This document shows positions 41,041 through 50,185 of a DNA stretch of 64,000 nucleotides, one piece after another. This DNA comes from Candidatus Flexifilum affinis. Lineage in GTDB: Bacteria > Chloroflexota > Anaerolineae > Aggregatilineales > Phototrophicaceae. The translations under genes were made by a program, and so were the position numbers. Location of the stretch: the NCBI GenBank assembly GCA_016713325.1, contig JADJPJ010000107.1, forward strand, positions 53,178 through 117,177. The letters run 5' to 3'. The notes below the pieces were generated by a model. That model was not told the origin of the DNA. It did no database searches and saw nothing but the letters and a program-made list of their open reading frames with translations. Positions within the stretch are counted from its first letter, which is position 1; every line of letters starts with the position of its first letter.

Positions 41041-43257
41041 CTAGTTGAGGTGTTTCTTGCGCGACGGCGGCGCCACCATGATGAAGTGCTGTTCAGGGTC
41101 GTCGCGCAGCGCGATGATGCGCTTTGCGGCATCCGACTGATTGTTCGCGCACAGCGTGTCGATGTAGTGCTGCAAGAGCTCGCGGACGTCGTTCACACCT
41201 TCGTCGTCGAGTGGGAACAGATCGACCATCGAGCCTTCCGCAATGCGACGCTTGATGGCCGCTTCGTTCAGGCCCAGGTCCGGTTGGACGCGCTGATAGA
41301 CCACGCCGCCGGACATGCCTGCGCACATCCACGGCCCTGGGTCGCCCAGAATGATCACGCGCCCGGAGGTCATGTATTCGCAGGCGAAGCCCTTGAGATT
41401 GGCGCGCGCGCCGATACCGCCGAGCTCGTCACGGACGGCGGACCTGAGCTCACCGCCAAAGATGACATCCGCTCCGCTGAGGCGGATGCAGGCACGCGCG
41501 TCGGCATTGCCCTGGACGATGAACCGGCCGTCCTGCGCGCCGTAGGCGAAGCTCTTGCCGACGGAGCCGTCCATGCGCTCGCCGTTGTGGTTCAGACCCT
41601 TGAGGATGGCAACGTTGCCGCCTTTGGCGCACTTGGCCACCCCATCCTGCGCGCCGCCTTCCACCAGAATGTCCATACGGCTGTCGATGAAGGCGCCCAG
41701 GCCATTGCCCGGCACGGCGGAGTTGCTGAAGCGCAGATGCACATGCGGCGGATTCTCGATTTCGCCGCGTTCCATGGCGCCGGCGGTGTGCGTGCCCAGC
41801 GCGCGATCCATGGCCATGACCTGCTCGTCGTCATAGGTCATCTCTTCGTCGCCAAATCCGGCCGACCGCTCGACCAGGCCGGTGATCTGCTTGGTCAGGA
41901 AGTTGCGTGGACGGGAGACAAGGCGGCCGACGCCGTTCTGCAGCGGCGCGCGGGCGGGAATGGGTGTGTACTGGAAGAGGGGAGAGAGGTCGATACGATC
42001 GTGGAGGTCGATTTGTTCGAGGAAATCTGCGCGGCCCACCAGGTCCTGGGTGCGGGGCACGCCAAGACGCGCCGTCCAACACTGGATATCCTCGGCCAGC
42101 ATGGTGAACACGTTACAGATGCCCTGGACGGCGGCTTCGTAGTCCCGCGGCTCGAAATGCTTCACCCCGGCATCAAGCGCTTCCTCGACCGTGGTGAGGT
42201 GCGTGGTGATGCCGACGTGGCAGGTGCCCTCGTGACATTTGCGACAGATCGTACAGCCGACCGCGACCATGGCCAGCGTGCCGAAGCCGACGCGATTCGC
42301 GCCCAGGCACATCATCTTGATCACGTCGCGGCCGCTCTTCATGCCGCCATCGGCCCACAGTTCGACATTCTGGCGCAGCCCGCTGGCGATGAGCGCATTG
42401 TGCGCCAGCCAGACGCCGATCTCGGCGGGCAGACCCACATGACGCAGCGAGTGCGCGCGCGCCGCGCCGGTGCCGCCTTCATAACCGGTGATGTTGATAA
42501 TGTCCGCGCCGGCCTTCGCGACGCCGACGGCGATGATGCCGACGCCGGGCACGACCGGGATCTTCACGGAGACACGCGCCTTGGGATTGGCGACTTTGAG
42601 TTCGTCGATCAGTTGAGCTAGGTCTTCAATGGAATACAGATCGTGATTGTTGCTGGGCGAGATCAGGTCGACGCCGGCCGGCGTATGCCGCGCTTCTGCG
42701 ACCTTGGCTGTCACCTTATAGCCGGGCAGTTGGCCGCCTTCGCCGGGCTTCGCGCCCTGGCCGATCTTGATCTCCAGGACCGAGCACGAGTTGAGGAACT
42801 CGATATTGACGCCAAAGCGGGCCGAGGCGATCTGATTGCCGCGATACGGCTTGTATTTGCCCATGACATCGGGCAGCTCGCCGCCCTCGCCGTTGATGCA
42901 CAGAATCTCCATGCGCGCGGCCGCCTCGGCATAGGCTTTGTAGGACAGCTCGCCCTGAGACCCGAACGACATGGCGCCGATCAGGATGGGCATGGAGTGC
43001 CTGCCGATCTTGATGTCCACAGACGCCGGATGAATGTTCGACTCGACTTCCTTCAGGCCGATGATGTGGCGCGGCGCGACCGGCATTTCCGCCTCGAGCT
43101 TGAGCATCGCCTCTTCGTATTCGCGGAGTGAGAGCTCCCCCTTTGCGATATCTTCGATCTTCTTCCACATCTTTGGGAAAATGCGATCAGGGTTCTCGAG
43201 GCGGTTCTTCTCTTCGCCGCGGAATTCGCGAGCGCGCTGAGCGGCATCCTGGTTCAA
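41041..43257 (-). CDS. gltB: Glutamate synthase large subunit, C-terminal part (after frameshift)
   Basis: 738 residues in this frame. FMN-binding synthase domain (SPSNNHDLYSIEDLAQLIDELK, ITGYEGGTGAARAHSLRHVGLP) with the 3Fe-4S ligands CTICRKCHEGTC, then the right-handed beta-helix GXGXG domain (about 500-700; MDGSVGKSFAYGAQDG). The frame continues upstream of the first Met as IQHLIADLIGAPNYFGSAERG, showing that it is one gene with the N-terminal part and not a separate subunit. The break lies near 43325-43332 (one extra or two missing bases). No gltD small subunit gene is in the window. Confidence 0.88.
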   Translation of the reverse strand: MNQDAAQRAREFRGEEKNRLENPDRIFPKMWKKIEDIAKGELSLREYEEAMLKLEAEMPVAPRHIIGLKEVESNIHPASVDIKIGRHSMPILIGAMSFGSQGELSYKAYAEAAARMEILCINGEGGELPDVMGKYKPYRGNQIASARFGVNIEFLNSCSVLEIKIGQGAKPGEGGQLPGYKVTAKVAEARHTPAGVDLISPSNNHDLYSIEDLAQLIDELKVANPKARVSVKIPVVPGVGIIAVGVAKAGADIINITGYEGGTGAARAHSLRHVGLPAEIGVWLAHNALIASGLRQNVELWADGGMKSGRDVIKMMCLGANRVGFGTLAMVAVGCTICRKCHEGTCHVGITTHLTTVEEALDAGVKHFEPRDYEAAVQGICNVFTMLAEDIQCWTARLGVPRTQDLVGRADFLEQIDLHDRIDLSPLFQYTPIPARAPLQNGVGRLVSRPRNFLTKQITGLVERSAGFGDEEMTYDDEQVMAMDRALGTHTAGAMERGEIENPPHVHLRFSNSAVPGNGLGAFIDSRMDILVEGGAQDGVAKCAKGGNVAILKGLNHNGERMDGSVGKSFAYGAQDGRFIVQGNADARACIRLSGADVIFGGELRSAVRDELGGIGARANLKGFACEYMTSGRVIILGDPGPWMCAGMSGGVVYQRVQPDLGLNEAAIKRRIAEGSMVDLFPLDDEGVNDVRELLQHYIDTLCANNQSDAAKRIIALRDDPEQHFIMVAPPSRKKHLN

Positions 43258-45625
43258 GACCGACCATGTCAGCCCGCGCTCGGCGGAGCCAAAATAGTTC
43301 GGCGCGCCGATCAGGTCGGCAATTAAGTGCTGAATCGAGCAGCTTGAGGGCGGCTTCGTCGGTCACCAGGTCCTTTGGCGGACGGGGCGCGATGCCAAGC
43401 GCGACAGCGTAGATAGCGTAGGGAACCAGCGCATTGGCGCCGCCGCCCAGACACAGGATCAGATCGTGCATATCCCGCAGCGCACCTGAACGCACCACCA
43501 CACCCACCTGGCGCCGCAGGTTGGTCTCGCCGGCACTCTGACGCAGCGCCCGATCCACGGCCGCGGTCACCAGCAGCGGGTCGATCCAGAGGCCATTCCC
43601 TGCGTACGCGGCGGTATCATCCAGTACGACGAGCCGCACGCCGGCGAGGGCCAGGTCCACGGCCTCAGCGGCGATCCGTTCCAGAGCGCTCTCAATCGTC
43701 TCGCCCCCCTCCGTGGTCATCGACAGGATGGCGGCCGCATCGCCAAACTCGTCCAGCAGGTCGTCAAGAGTCCTGGTGCCGTGCTTGCGTGCGACGTCTC
43801 GCATGATCTCCGGGAAACCGAGGCCCGGATGCCCGCCCAGCAGCAGGGGGACGCGCAGCGCAACAAGTGCGTCTGCCGCCGGAGCGCCACCCAGGAGTTC
43901 GGGACGGGCGCCTAGAAGAACCTCGGTCGAAAATTGGGCACGTTCGCGCTCGCGATCGATCGCCGGGTTGGTGACGACGGCGACGGTCTCCTTGAAGAAG
44001 TCGGCAAGGTTGACCCGTGTCTTGCTGAGCGCACCCAGTGGACCATCCCAACCGAGGGAACCGACCTGCTCCTTCTTGGTCTCCGCAACCGTTTCGATGA
44101 TGCTGGTGTGATAGCGTTCCCAGCCAAGCGCTGCCATCGTCACCGGATTCAAGCTGTGGGCGACCGCCTGCCAGGGTCGCTGTTCGGCGAGCCGCACCGC
44201 GACGTGACTGGTCGCGGGTGCTGCTTCTGCCTGTGCGACGGCTCCCATGGTGGCGCCGCCAGTGCCGGATCTACCGCGGATAGGGAAGCCACCCCCCGAA
44301 GATGGCCGAAAGCCGGTTTCACTCATCGACCAGACGCTGGGCGTATGGGTTTCGGCCGACCAGGCACGATCCTGGCGCTTGCGGGTGACATAGCGCTGGA
44401 TGGCCGGGTAATCGAGGACTTCGACGTGCTGACCTGGGCGAATGATTAGAGCGACTTTTTCGCCAGGCGCCAGTGGTTTCGGATCGACCGACATGTTGTC
44501 GAGGGGATAGACGCCGCGCTCAGAAGATGCGAAATACTCTTTCTCCGTCTCTCCATACCACAGCGGTCGCAGACCAAGCGCATCGACGCTGAGCACGACC
44601 TGATCGCCGACGCGCGCCACAACCGCCGCCGGGCCCTGAGCAAACGGGCCGAAAGACTGTCTCATCGCTTCGTAGGCGGCGTGAATTTCCGGAGAGGTCT
44701 GCACGAGATCGTGCTTGAAGGGCGGGAAGACGTGCTCTATCGCCTCGATCAGATCCAGGCCGTACTCCATGCACAGCGCGTCGACCACGGCATCCACATC
44801 CTGTGAGTCGGAGCCATTTTCCGGCAGGGGGATGCCGAGCATCTGCGCCTCAAGCCGGAAACGCGAGATGGTGTTGAACTCGCCATTGTGGCCGAGGACG
44901 TTGAACGGCTGGGCGCGCTCGAAGATCGGATTGGTGTTGGTGCTGTAGCGGGCATGACCCAGAGTCACGGTCGACGCATAGTCGGGGTCGCGCAGTTCCG
45001 GATAGTAGCGGCGCAGAATCTCGATCGTGCCCTGCACCTTGTAGACCACGCTCCGCGATGAGAACGACGGGAAATGGACCTGGAAGTCGGTCTCGATGGA
45101 CTTCTGAAGACGGTAAATTGTGCGTTCAAGCTGGTCCAGCGGCATGCCTTCGTTGATGCCGGCGAACTGGATAAACATCGGCTCGTTGGACTGGGCGTTG
45201 CGCCCCAGAACATAGGACTCCACGCGCCCGTCCCGTTCGATGAGCACGTCGAGGCCTGCGCTGCGGATGCGATCGTCAATCTGCGCGACGATCTGATCGC
45301 GTTCAGCCCGACGTGAGTTCGGGATCATCAGATGTGCGACCCAGAAACGAGGGGTTGTCACCAGAGAGGAACGAATGTTGCTATGCGCCAGTGTTTTAGC
45401 CCACAACTCGCGTGGGATATCGGTCATGATTCCGACGCCATCGCCTTCGCCATCGACGAAGCCCGTGCGGTGATTCATGCGAGTCAGCGCTTCGATCGTG
45501 CGCTTTACGTTGCCGTGCGTCGCTTGCCCACCTTTGCGAACCGCGCAAATGAGGGCACAGGCATCTCTTTCACGCCGATCTTCAGCGTGAAGAGGAACTT
45601 CGGTCAGGTATTGAAAATCAGGCAT
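43187..45625 (-). CDS. gltB: Glutamate synthase large subunit, N-terminal part (before frameshift)
   Basis: Class II glutamine amidotransferase and central domain of GltB, which with the C-terminal part turns glutamine and 2-oxoglutarate into two glutamates. The nucleophile Cys is in ERDACALICAV; note ALI replaces the common GVG after it. HRTGFVDGEGDGVGIMTDIP, LGHARYSTNTNP and LGHNGEFNT follow. The last ~23 codons of this frame (past LKLLDSA) are out of frame. ATG 45623-45625 is chosen over the far upstream start because the amidotransferase Cys needs a short propeptide. True gene span 41041-45625, about 1,520 residues. Confidence 0.88.
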   Translation of the reverse strand: MPDFQYLTEVPLHAEDRRERDACALICAVRKGGQATHGNVKRTIEALTRMNHRTGFVDGEGDGVGIMTDIPRELWAKTLAHSNIRSSLVTTPRFWVAHLMIPNSRRAERDQIVAQIDDRIRSAGLDVLIERDGRVESYVLGRNAQSNEPMFIQFAGINEGMPLDQLERTIYRLQKSIETDFQVHFPSFSSRSVVYKVQGTIEILRRYYPELRDPDYASTVTLGHARYSTNTNPIFERAQPFNVLGHNGEFNTISRFRLEAQMLGIPLPENGSDSQDVDAVVDALCMEYGLDLIEAIEHVFPPFKHDLVQTSPEIHAAYEAMRQSFGPFAQGPAAVVARVGDQVVLSVDALGLRPLWYGETEKEYFASSERGVYPLDNMSVDPKPLAPGEKVALIIRPGQHVEVLDYPAIQRYVTRKRQDRAWSAETHTPSVWSMSETGFRPSSGGGFPIRGRSGTGGATMGAVAQAEAAPATSHVAVRLAEQRPWQAVAHSLNPVTMAALGWERYHTSIIETVAETKKEQVGSLGWDGPLGALSKTRVNLADFFKETVAVVTNPAIDRERERAQFSTEVLLGARPELLGGAPAADALVALRVPLLLGGHPGLGFPEIMRDVARKHGTRTLDDLLDEFGDAAAILSMTTEGGETIESALERIAAEAVDLALAGVRLVVLDDTAAYAGNGLWIDPLLVTAAVDRALRQSAGETNLRRQVGVVVRSGALRDMHDLILCLGGGANALVPYAIYAVALGIAPRPPKDLVTDEAALKLLDSALNCRPDRRAELFWLRRARADMVGLEPGCRSARSRIPRRREEPPREP

Positions 45626-45766
45626 CGCGCACCCCGTTTCTGTACTCTGACGCCGGGACTGGTTGGCACGGCTGAGAAGAATGGACACTCAAGGCGTCTT
45701 CAAGACTGTGCTTCGTTAAATGTGACGGAAATCGGCCTGTATAAAGGGTGAGAATAATACAAAGAA

Positions 45767-45787
45767 GCCCGAGGTAAGTCCTCGGGC
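45767..45787 (-). terminator. Terminator after the PucR-like gene
   Basis: GCCCGAGG and CCTCGGGC form a perfect 8-bp stem with a 5-nt loop; on the minus strand it is followed by TTCTTTGTATT, so it can end pucR transcription ahead of gltB. Confidence 0.75.
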
Positions 45788-45812
45788 AGAATAAAAGGAA
45801 TATTTCTTTGTT

Positions 45813-45835
45813 TGCTTGTGCATGGCGCACAAGCA
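45813..45835. repeat. Second hairpin just after the PucR-like gene
   Basis: A perfect 9-bp inverted repeat, TGCTTGTGC and GCACAAGCA around ATGGC, lies 20 nt past the pucR stop. Together with the hairpin at 45767 it forms a tandem pair; it may stabilise the mRNA end or aid termination. Confidence 0.5.
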
Positions 45836-45854
45836 TGCAATATTATGATAGGAG

Positions 45855-47501
45855 TCAGTTCGCGCTGAGTAAGCGACGAATGGTCAGCGCGAGGTGAAAA
45901 GCGAGGCGAATCTCCGGCCTATCGAGATCGACCCCCGCTATCTCATTTATGCGATTCATCCGATAGAGTAACGTGTTGCGATGCACGATGAGTTGCTTGG
46001 CCGTCTCCGACAGATTACCGTGGCATTGGAAGAAGGCTTCCAGCGTTTTCACGAGATCGGCATGCTGGCGCATATCGTAGTCGATCAGGGAGCCGAGCGT
46101 CTGTTCGCAGAAGTTCATCAGCCGCTCTTTGTCGTTCAGGCGAATCAGGAGCTGGTAGACGCCAAGATCCCCGATGTAGAGCGGAGTGTCACTGTGCAGG
46201 CGCACGGCCAGGTCTCGCGCCTGGACCGCTTCGCCGTGCGAACGCCGCCAGTTGGCGACATCGGAAGCCGGTTGGCCAACGCCGACTGCGACGTGATAGC
46301 CGGGATACTGGCGTTGGACCTCTGAAGGGAAGATGCGGGCGAGCTTCATGCCGTTCCCGACTGCGTCGTGCTCCTCGACAGCCAGGAAGACGATGACCTC
46401 GTTTTCTTTTTCACGCTGCCAGACCAGGGCATGAGCCTTGGTGTTTGACACAACAGTATTGACGATGGTCTCCAGCCGGCGCATCGAAGCGGTTTTTTCG
46501 CCCTGCCATTTCAGCACGATGGCGATGTGCGGACGGCTCATGTCGTGTTCCAGGCGCTCGCCCTGCTGAAGCGCTTCCTGCTGGCTCACATCTCCGAACA
46601 GCAGACGGTCCAGGAACGTACCGCGCAGGCGTTTTTCAGCATCGCTGATCGCCTTCGCCTTCGCCATTTCGATGGCGCAGGCGGCGGCGCCATGCTCCGC
46701 GACCAGCAAATCAATCTCATCCAATTCACTGTCAAAGCCGATAATCGACAGGTAGCCTCGGCCGATCTCTTTGGTGACCACCGGTGCAATGTAGCGCGCA
46801 ATGCCGGTGGAGGGCAGGCCCTGCATGAGCACCGGGTTTTCCAGTTCGCTCACACGCAGGCGGTCCTGCATTTCGACAGGCAGATTGTCCAACTTCCGCA
46901 GGAAGGCCTCGACCTCATCCCAGAAGGCGACGAACTGCGGCTGCACGGTGCTGAAAATGACCTGTAAACGCTTGTCCTGGATGATGATGGATTTATTGGT
47001 TAGCCGCGCCATTTCGTTGACGAGCTCGGCCATGCCCTCGTTTCGCGAGGTGATCTGCGTGAGCTGGCGATAGATCTGAGTTCCGCGGCGTTCCAGTTGC
47101 CCTTTGTGGTCGACCAGCAGGCTGACGACGGCCTTCTCGACCACGCGCACGCGGCTGCCTGGCGGCAGCACCAGGATCGGGATGCCATAAGCGTTGGCCT
47201 CGGCGACGGCTGTGGCCGACGGCGCATCATGCAGGACGACGGCCGAGGCCTGCTGCTCGGAGGCCCAGCGCACGACGTCGACATCGCGCAGGCGCTGTCC
47301 GGAGGAGCTTTCGGCCGGCGTCACCAGAATCAGCTCGGCTTCATGTCCGACCTTGGTAAGTGAAGTCTCGTCGGAGTAGATGACGGTCGCCCAGACGACC
47401 AAACGGCTCTGCAGCAGACCTTCTCCGGCAGCGACACGCGTGCCCAGGGGGAGGGCAAGTTTTCGGACATCTTCAACGGTAATGCGTTCCGATTCAGTCA
47501 T
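45855..47501 (-). CDS. PucR/CdaR-family transcriptional regulator
   Basis: 548 residues. An N-terminal PucR-like domain (about 10-125; VEDVRKLALPLGTRVAAGEGLL) and a middle GGDEF-like/GAF-like region precede the C-terminal PucR helix-turn-helix (about 485-545; FFQCHGNLSETAKQLIVHRNTLLYRMNRI). Relatives control purine or carbon-source use in response to metabolites. It lies upstream of gltB on the same strand, so control of nitrogen genes is plausible by position only. Its effector is unknown. Confidence 0.88.
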   Translation of the reverse strand: MTESERITVEDVRKLALPLGTRVAAGEGLLQSRLVVWATVIYSDETSLTKVGHEAELILVTPAESSSGQRLRDVDVVRWASEQQASAVVLHDAPSATAVAEANAYGIPILVLPPGSRVRVVEKAVVSLLVDHKGQLERRGTQIYRQLTQITSRNEGMAELVNEMARLTNKSIIIQDKRLQVIFSTVQPQFVAFWDEVEAFLRKLDNLPVEMQDRLRVSELENPVLMQGLPSTGIARYIAPVVTKEIGRGYLSIIGFDSELDEIDLLVAEHGAAACAIEMAKAKAISDAEKRLRGTFLDRLLFGDVSQQEALQQGERLEHDMSRPHIAIVLKWQGEKTASMRRLETIVNTVVSNTKAHALVWQREKENEVIVFLAVEEHDAVGNGMKLARIFPSEVQRQYPGYHVAVGVGQPASDVANWRRSHGEAVQARDLAVRLHSDTPLYIGDLGVYQLLIRLNDKERLMNFCEQTLGSLIDYDMRQHADLVKTLEAFFQCHGNLSETAKQLIVHRNTLLYRMNRINEIAGVDLDRPEIRLAFHLALTIRRLLSAN

Positions 47502-47651
47502 TTTTGCGCCATGTGGTCAAACTGCACAAAGGACATTGTCTGAGATAACTCAGATTGGGCAGATTGTCAAGCTCCGAAGCTCAGGAATCGTCAAGCGGTG
47601 GGTGGATTGAACGCGCCCATCGTGCGGCGCCCACCTGCGTGTGCGCAGACG

Positions 47652-48017
47652 CTACGTCTCGCCCGTGAGAACCCCGAACGCGATCACGGCGAAAAAGATT
47701 AGCATCGATTCGCCGAGGAAGTCGCTCTGCGGGTTGACCTGCGTGTTGTAGTAGGCGAGGGCTGCCATGAGCGCGCCGCCGATCCAGGTGACCGGGCTGA
47801 CACGCCAGCGCTGCGAATATTGGTACAGCGCGGAACCCAGCAGGATGATCGCGCCGGAAAGAGGAACGAAAAAGTTCGGGATAGAGCCATCGGGAATAAT
47901 CTGGAGAACGGCGAAGACGAGAACCAGCAATGCCCACGTGATCAATTCTACACGGCGTTCCCGTTCCGACTTGCCACGCGTGCTCCCGCCACTGCTTCGA
48001 CTTTGTCTACGAGCCAT
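47652..48017 (-). CDS. Small four-TM membrane protein of unknown function
   Basis: 121 residues. A basic Ser/Arg-rich N terminus (about 1-22) precedes four hydrophobic segments (about 26-44, 48-66, 77-92, 101-118). No conserved family motif is recognised. It is divergent from pfkA and upstream of the PucR-like gene, from which a 150-nt gap with a CTGAG/CTCAG hairpin separates it. Confidence 0.65.
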   Translation of the reverse strand: MARRQSRSSGGSTRGKSERERRVELITWALLVLVFAVLQIIPDGSIPNFFVPLSGAIILLGSALYQYSQRWRVSPVTWIGGALMAALAYYNTQVNPQSDFLGESMLIFFAVIAFGVLTGET

Positions 48018-48065
48018 GAGGATTCCCTTCGAACTGTCTGCTTGCGACAGGGCTTGTTATAAACG

Positions 48066-48095
48066 CTGACATTTTAACATATTGTCCCTTATAAT
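48066..48095 (+). promoter_or_regulatory. Promoter of pfkA
   Basis: CTGACA (48066-48071) and a perfect TATAAT (48090-48095) with an 18-nt spacer; 45 nt before the pfkA ATG. Confidence 0.7.
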
Positions 48096-48140
48096 CGCAC
48101 GCACGCCGTACCTTCAATCATATGCATCCCAGGGCTTACT

Positions 48141-49232
48141 ATGTACAAACGCGTCGGCATCCTGACTGGTGGTGGAGATGCCCCAGGGTTAAACGCGGTC
48201 ATCCGATCGGTCGTTCTTACTGCGTACAACTGCTATGGCTGGGAAGTGATCGGCATTCGCCAGGGCTACGATGGGCTTCTTCATGCTCAGCCGCCGGTGG
48301 TGCCGCTGACGCCCGAGCGCGTTCAGCCGCTCCTTGCCCGTGGTGGCACGATCCTGGGTGCGGTCAACCGGGGCAACCCCTTCATCCGAGAGGTCACCAA
48401 TGCCGACGGAACGGTCGAATACGCCGATGTCGCGCCCGAGGCGGTGGCGCGCCTGGCAGCGCTCAATATCGACGCTCTGATCGTCGCGGGCGGGGATGGC
48501 ACCATGGCCATCGCGCATCGGCTGATTGAACTGGGCGCCCGGATCGTCGGCGTGCCCAAGACTATCGACAACGATCTGGCTCAGACCGACGTCTCCTTCG
48601 GCTTCGATACGGCCATCCTCACCGCAACTGAGGCGCTGGACAAACTGCAAACCACAGCCGAAAGTCACCATCGCGTGATGGTCATGGAGGTCATGGGGCG
48701 CAACAGCGGCTGGATCGCTCTGATCACCGGCGTAGCCGGTGGCGCGGACGTGATCCTCGTGCCAGAGATCCCCTACAACATCGATCATGTCTGCCGGCAT
48801 CTGACCGAATCGCGCACGCAAGATCGTAATCATGCGCTTGTGGTGGTTGCAGAGGGCGCTGCCACCATAGGGGGGCATCAGCAATACTATATCAAGGGGT
48901 CGAGCCTGATGGACGCCCGTCTGGGCGGTATTGGGTACTCGTTGGGCAACAGCATCGCTGAGAAGACCGGGTTCGATGTCCGCGTGCTTCGTCTGGGGCA
49001 CTTGCAGCGCGGCGGGGCGCCGACCCCGCGCGACCGCTGGCTGGCCACCCGTTTTGGCGCGGCGGCCGTTCATCTGGTGGCGCGGCAGCAGTGGGGGCAG
49101 ATGGTTGCGCTCCACGGCACGCGAATCGTCGCCGTACCGATGGCCGAGGCCGTCAAGATCAAGCGCGTCGAACCAGCAGGGGAAATGGTTCAGGTTGCGC
49201 GCGACGTGGGGATATCGTTCGGTGACAAGTGA
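48141..49232 (+). CDS. pfkA: 6-phosphofructokinase
   Basis: 363 residues. Phosphorylates fructose 6-phosphate in glycolysis. ILTGGGDAPGLNAVIR, VAGGDGTMAIA (117-121), PKTIDNDL (139-146) and MGRNSGWIAL are present. The residue matching E. coli 104 is Gly (GGDGT), typical of ATP use, while the one matching 124 is Lys140, common in PPi enzymes. Families with Gly/Lys are usually ATP-dependent, but this pair makes the phosphoryl donor worth testing. A good promoter precedes it and a terminator follows. Confidence 0.93.
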   Translation: MYKRVGILTGGGDAPGLNAVIRSVVLTAYNCYGWEVIGIRQGYDGLLHAQPPVVPLTPERVQPLLARGGTILGAVNRGNPFIREVTNADGTVEYADVAPEAVARLAALNIDALIVAGGDGTMAIAHRLIELGARIVGVPKTIDNDLAQTDVSFGFDTAILTATEALDKLQTTAESHHRVMVMEVMGRNSGWIALITGVAGGADVILVPEIPYNIDHVCRHLTESRTQDRNHALVVVAEGAATIGGHQQYYIKGSSLMDARLGGIGYSLGNSIAEKTGFDVRVLRLGHLQRGGAPTPRDRWLATRFGAAAVHLVARQQWGQMVALHGTRIVAVPMAEAVKIKRVEPAGEMVQVARDVGISFGDK

Positions 49233-49251
49233 GCCGCAAGGACTGCGGCTC
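49231..49251 (+). terminator. Hairpin at the end of pfkA
   Basis: GAGCCGCA and TGCGGCTC pair around AGGAC, overlapping the pfkA stop codon, followed by a TCTCGCTT tail. Intrinsic terminator likely. Confidence 0.65.
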
Positions 49252-49290
49252 TCTCGCTTATTCGCCTGACGATTGGTACTTCGGAACGGC

Positions 49291-49716
49291 CTAACGGTTC
49301 GGGTTTTCGAATATCAACCGGCTGTAGCTGCCCCGCCAGGTCGACTCTTTGCGCGTCAGCTTGTTAACGTCGATGTCGCTGACGCGCGGCATCAGCTTCA
49401 CCATCATCGTCGGCAGATCCTGCCAGTGCCCTTCAAGCACCATCTGTTGAATTTGCGCTGCCATCGACCCTGCCCACGCCCAGCGCATCCGCAGTTCGTC
49501 GGCTTTCATCCAATAGTCGCGCTTCTCCCAGGCGGCGGCCGACGAATCGATCCCGGCGTCTATGTCGCGGAGGCAGACGACCAGATGCGCCGCCATATCT
49601 TTGGCGTCGTCATCAATCTCGCTTTTCTGACTGAGGCGGCGGAGCAGTTCGGCGATGGTGCGGAGTGCCTGGTTTCGCTGCTTACCAGTGCTGTCCGTAT
49701 TGATCACGCGGCTCAT
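49291..49716 (-). CDS. Uncharacterised alpha-helical protein
   Basis: 141 residues, no signal peptide or membrane helix. Mostly charged helical sequence with a conserved-looking Trp-rich core (AAAWEKRDYWMKADELRMRWAW). No known domain is recognised. It is the last gene of a leftward three-gene set with 49740-50174 and 50186-51742, 23 nt after the former, so it may act with those HTH-like proteins. Confidence 0.65.
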   Translation of the reverse strand: MSRVINTDSTGKQRNQALRTIAELLRRLSQKSEIDDDAKDMAAHLVVCLRDIDAGIDSSAAAWEKRDYWMKADELRMRWAWAGSMAAQIQQMVLEGHWQDLPTMMVKLMPRVSDIDVNKLTRKESTWRGSYSRLIFENPNR

Positions 49717-49739
49717 ATCGATAAGTTCCTCATTCAGGG

Positions 49740-50174
49740 TCAGGTTGTACTTTCGGCAGGGCGAATGCCCTTATACACGCGTGTCCCGCTGAGCATCTTC
49801 AGAATCGTCGACGCTGGACGGCCGAGGTGGATGCTCAGTTCGTTTGACGACATGGGACGATTGTTGTTGGCGATCAGAACGCGGAAGATGCCGTCGACCA
49901 GGGACGTGTGCGGCGTTACAAAATCGGCGCTGCGCGAACTCTTCTGGAGCCAGTACTGGAGTTCATCCAGGCGCGTCACTTCCCCCGTAGTCGGGTCGAC
50001 GGCGTCATACTGCTTCCCCTCGGAGTCCTTGGCCAGTTGGTCGCGCATCTCCTGGGGGAGGTGACTGAGCAGGTAGGTGCGCAGATCCTCTCCGGATCGC
50101 TCCCACCAGGAATAGTCGATGTGATACAGAGTATCGAGAGTGGGCTTAACCAGCGTGCTGGGTCTTTGCTGCAT
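49740..50174 (-). CDS. Uncharacterised protein with possible C-terminal winged-helix
   Basis: 144 residues from ATG 50174, which has GAGGT 9 nt upstream; an open frame starting at 50207 overlaps the neighbouring gene and is less likely. The N-terminal half is charged (LYHIDYSWWERSGEDLRTYLL), and the C-terminal ~50 residues (SLVDGIFRVLIANNNRPMSS...LSGTRVYKGIRP) read like a wing-helix DNA-binding domain. It lies between two uncharacterised genes in one operon. No function is assigned. Confidence 0.65.
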   Translation of the reverse strand: MQQRPSTLVKPTLDTLYHIDYSWWERSGEDLRTYLLSHLPQEMRDQLAKDSEGKQYDAVDPTTGEVTRLDELQYWLQKSSRSADFVTPHTSLVDGIFRVLIANNNRPMSSNELSIHLGRPASTILKMLSGTRVYKGIRPAESTT

Positions 50175-50185
50175 GGCTGCGGACC

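Noticed and set aside
41041..45625. Two separate glutamate synthase subunits
   Set aside because: The C-terminal frame extends upstream with normal GltB sequence (APNYFGSAERG), so one gene with a frameshift is a better reading.
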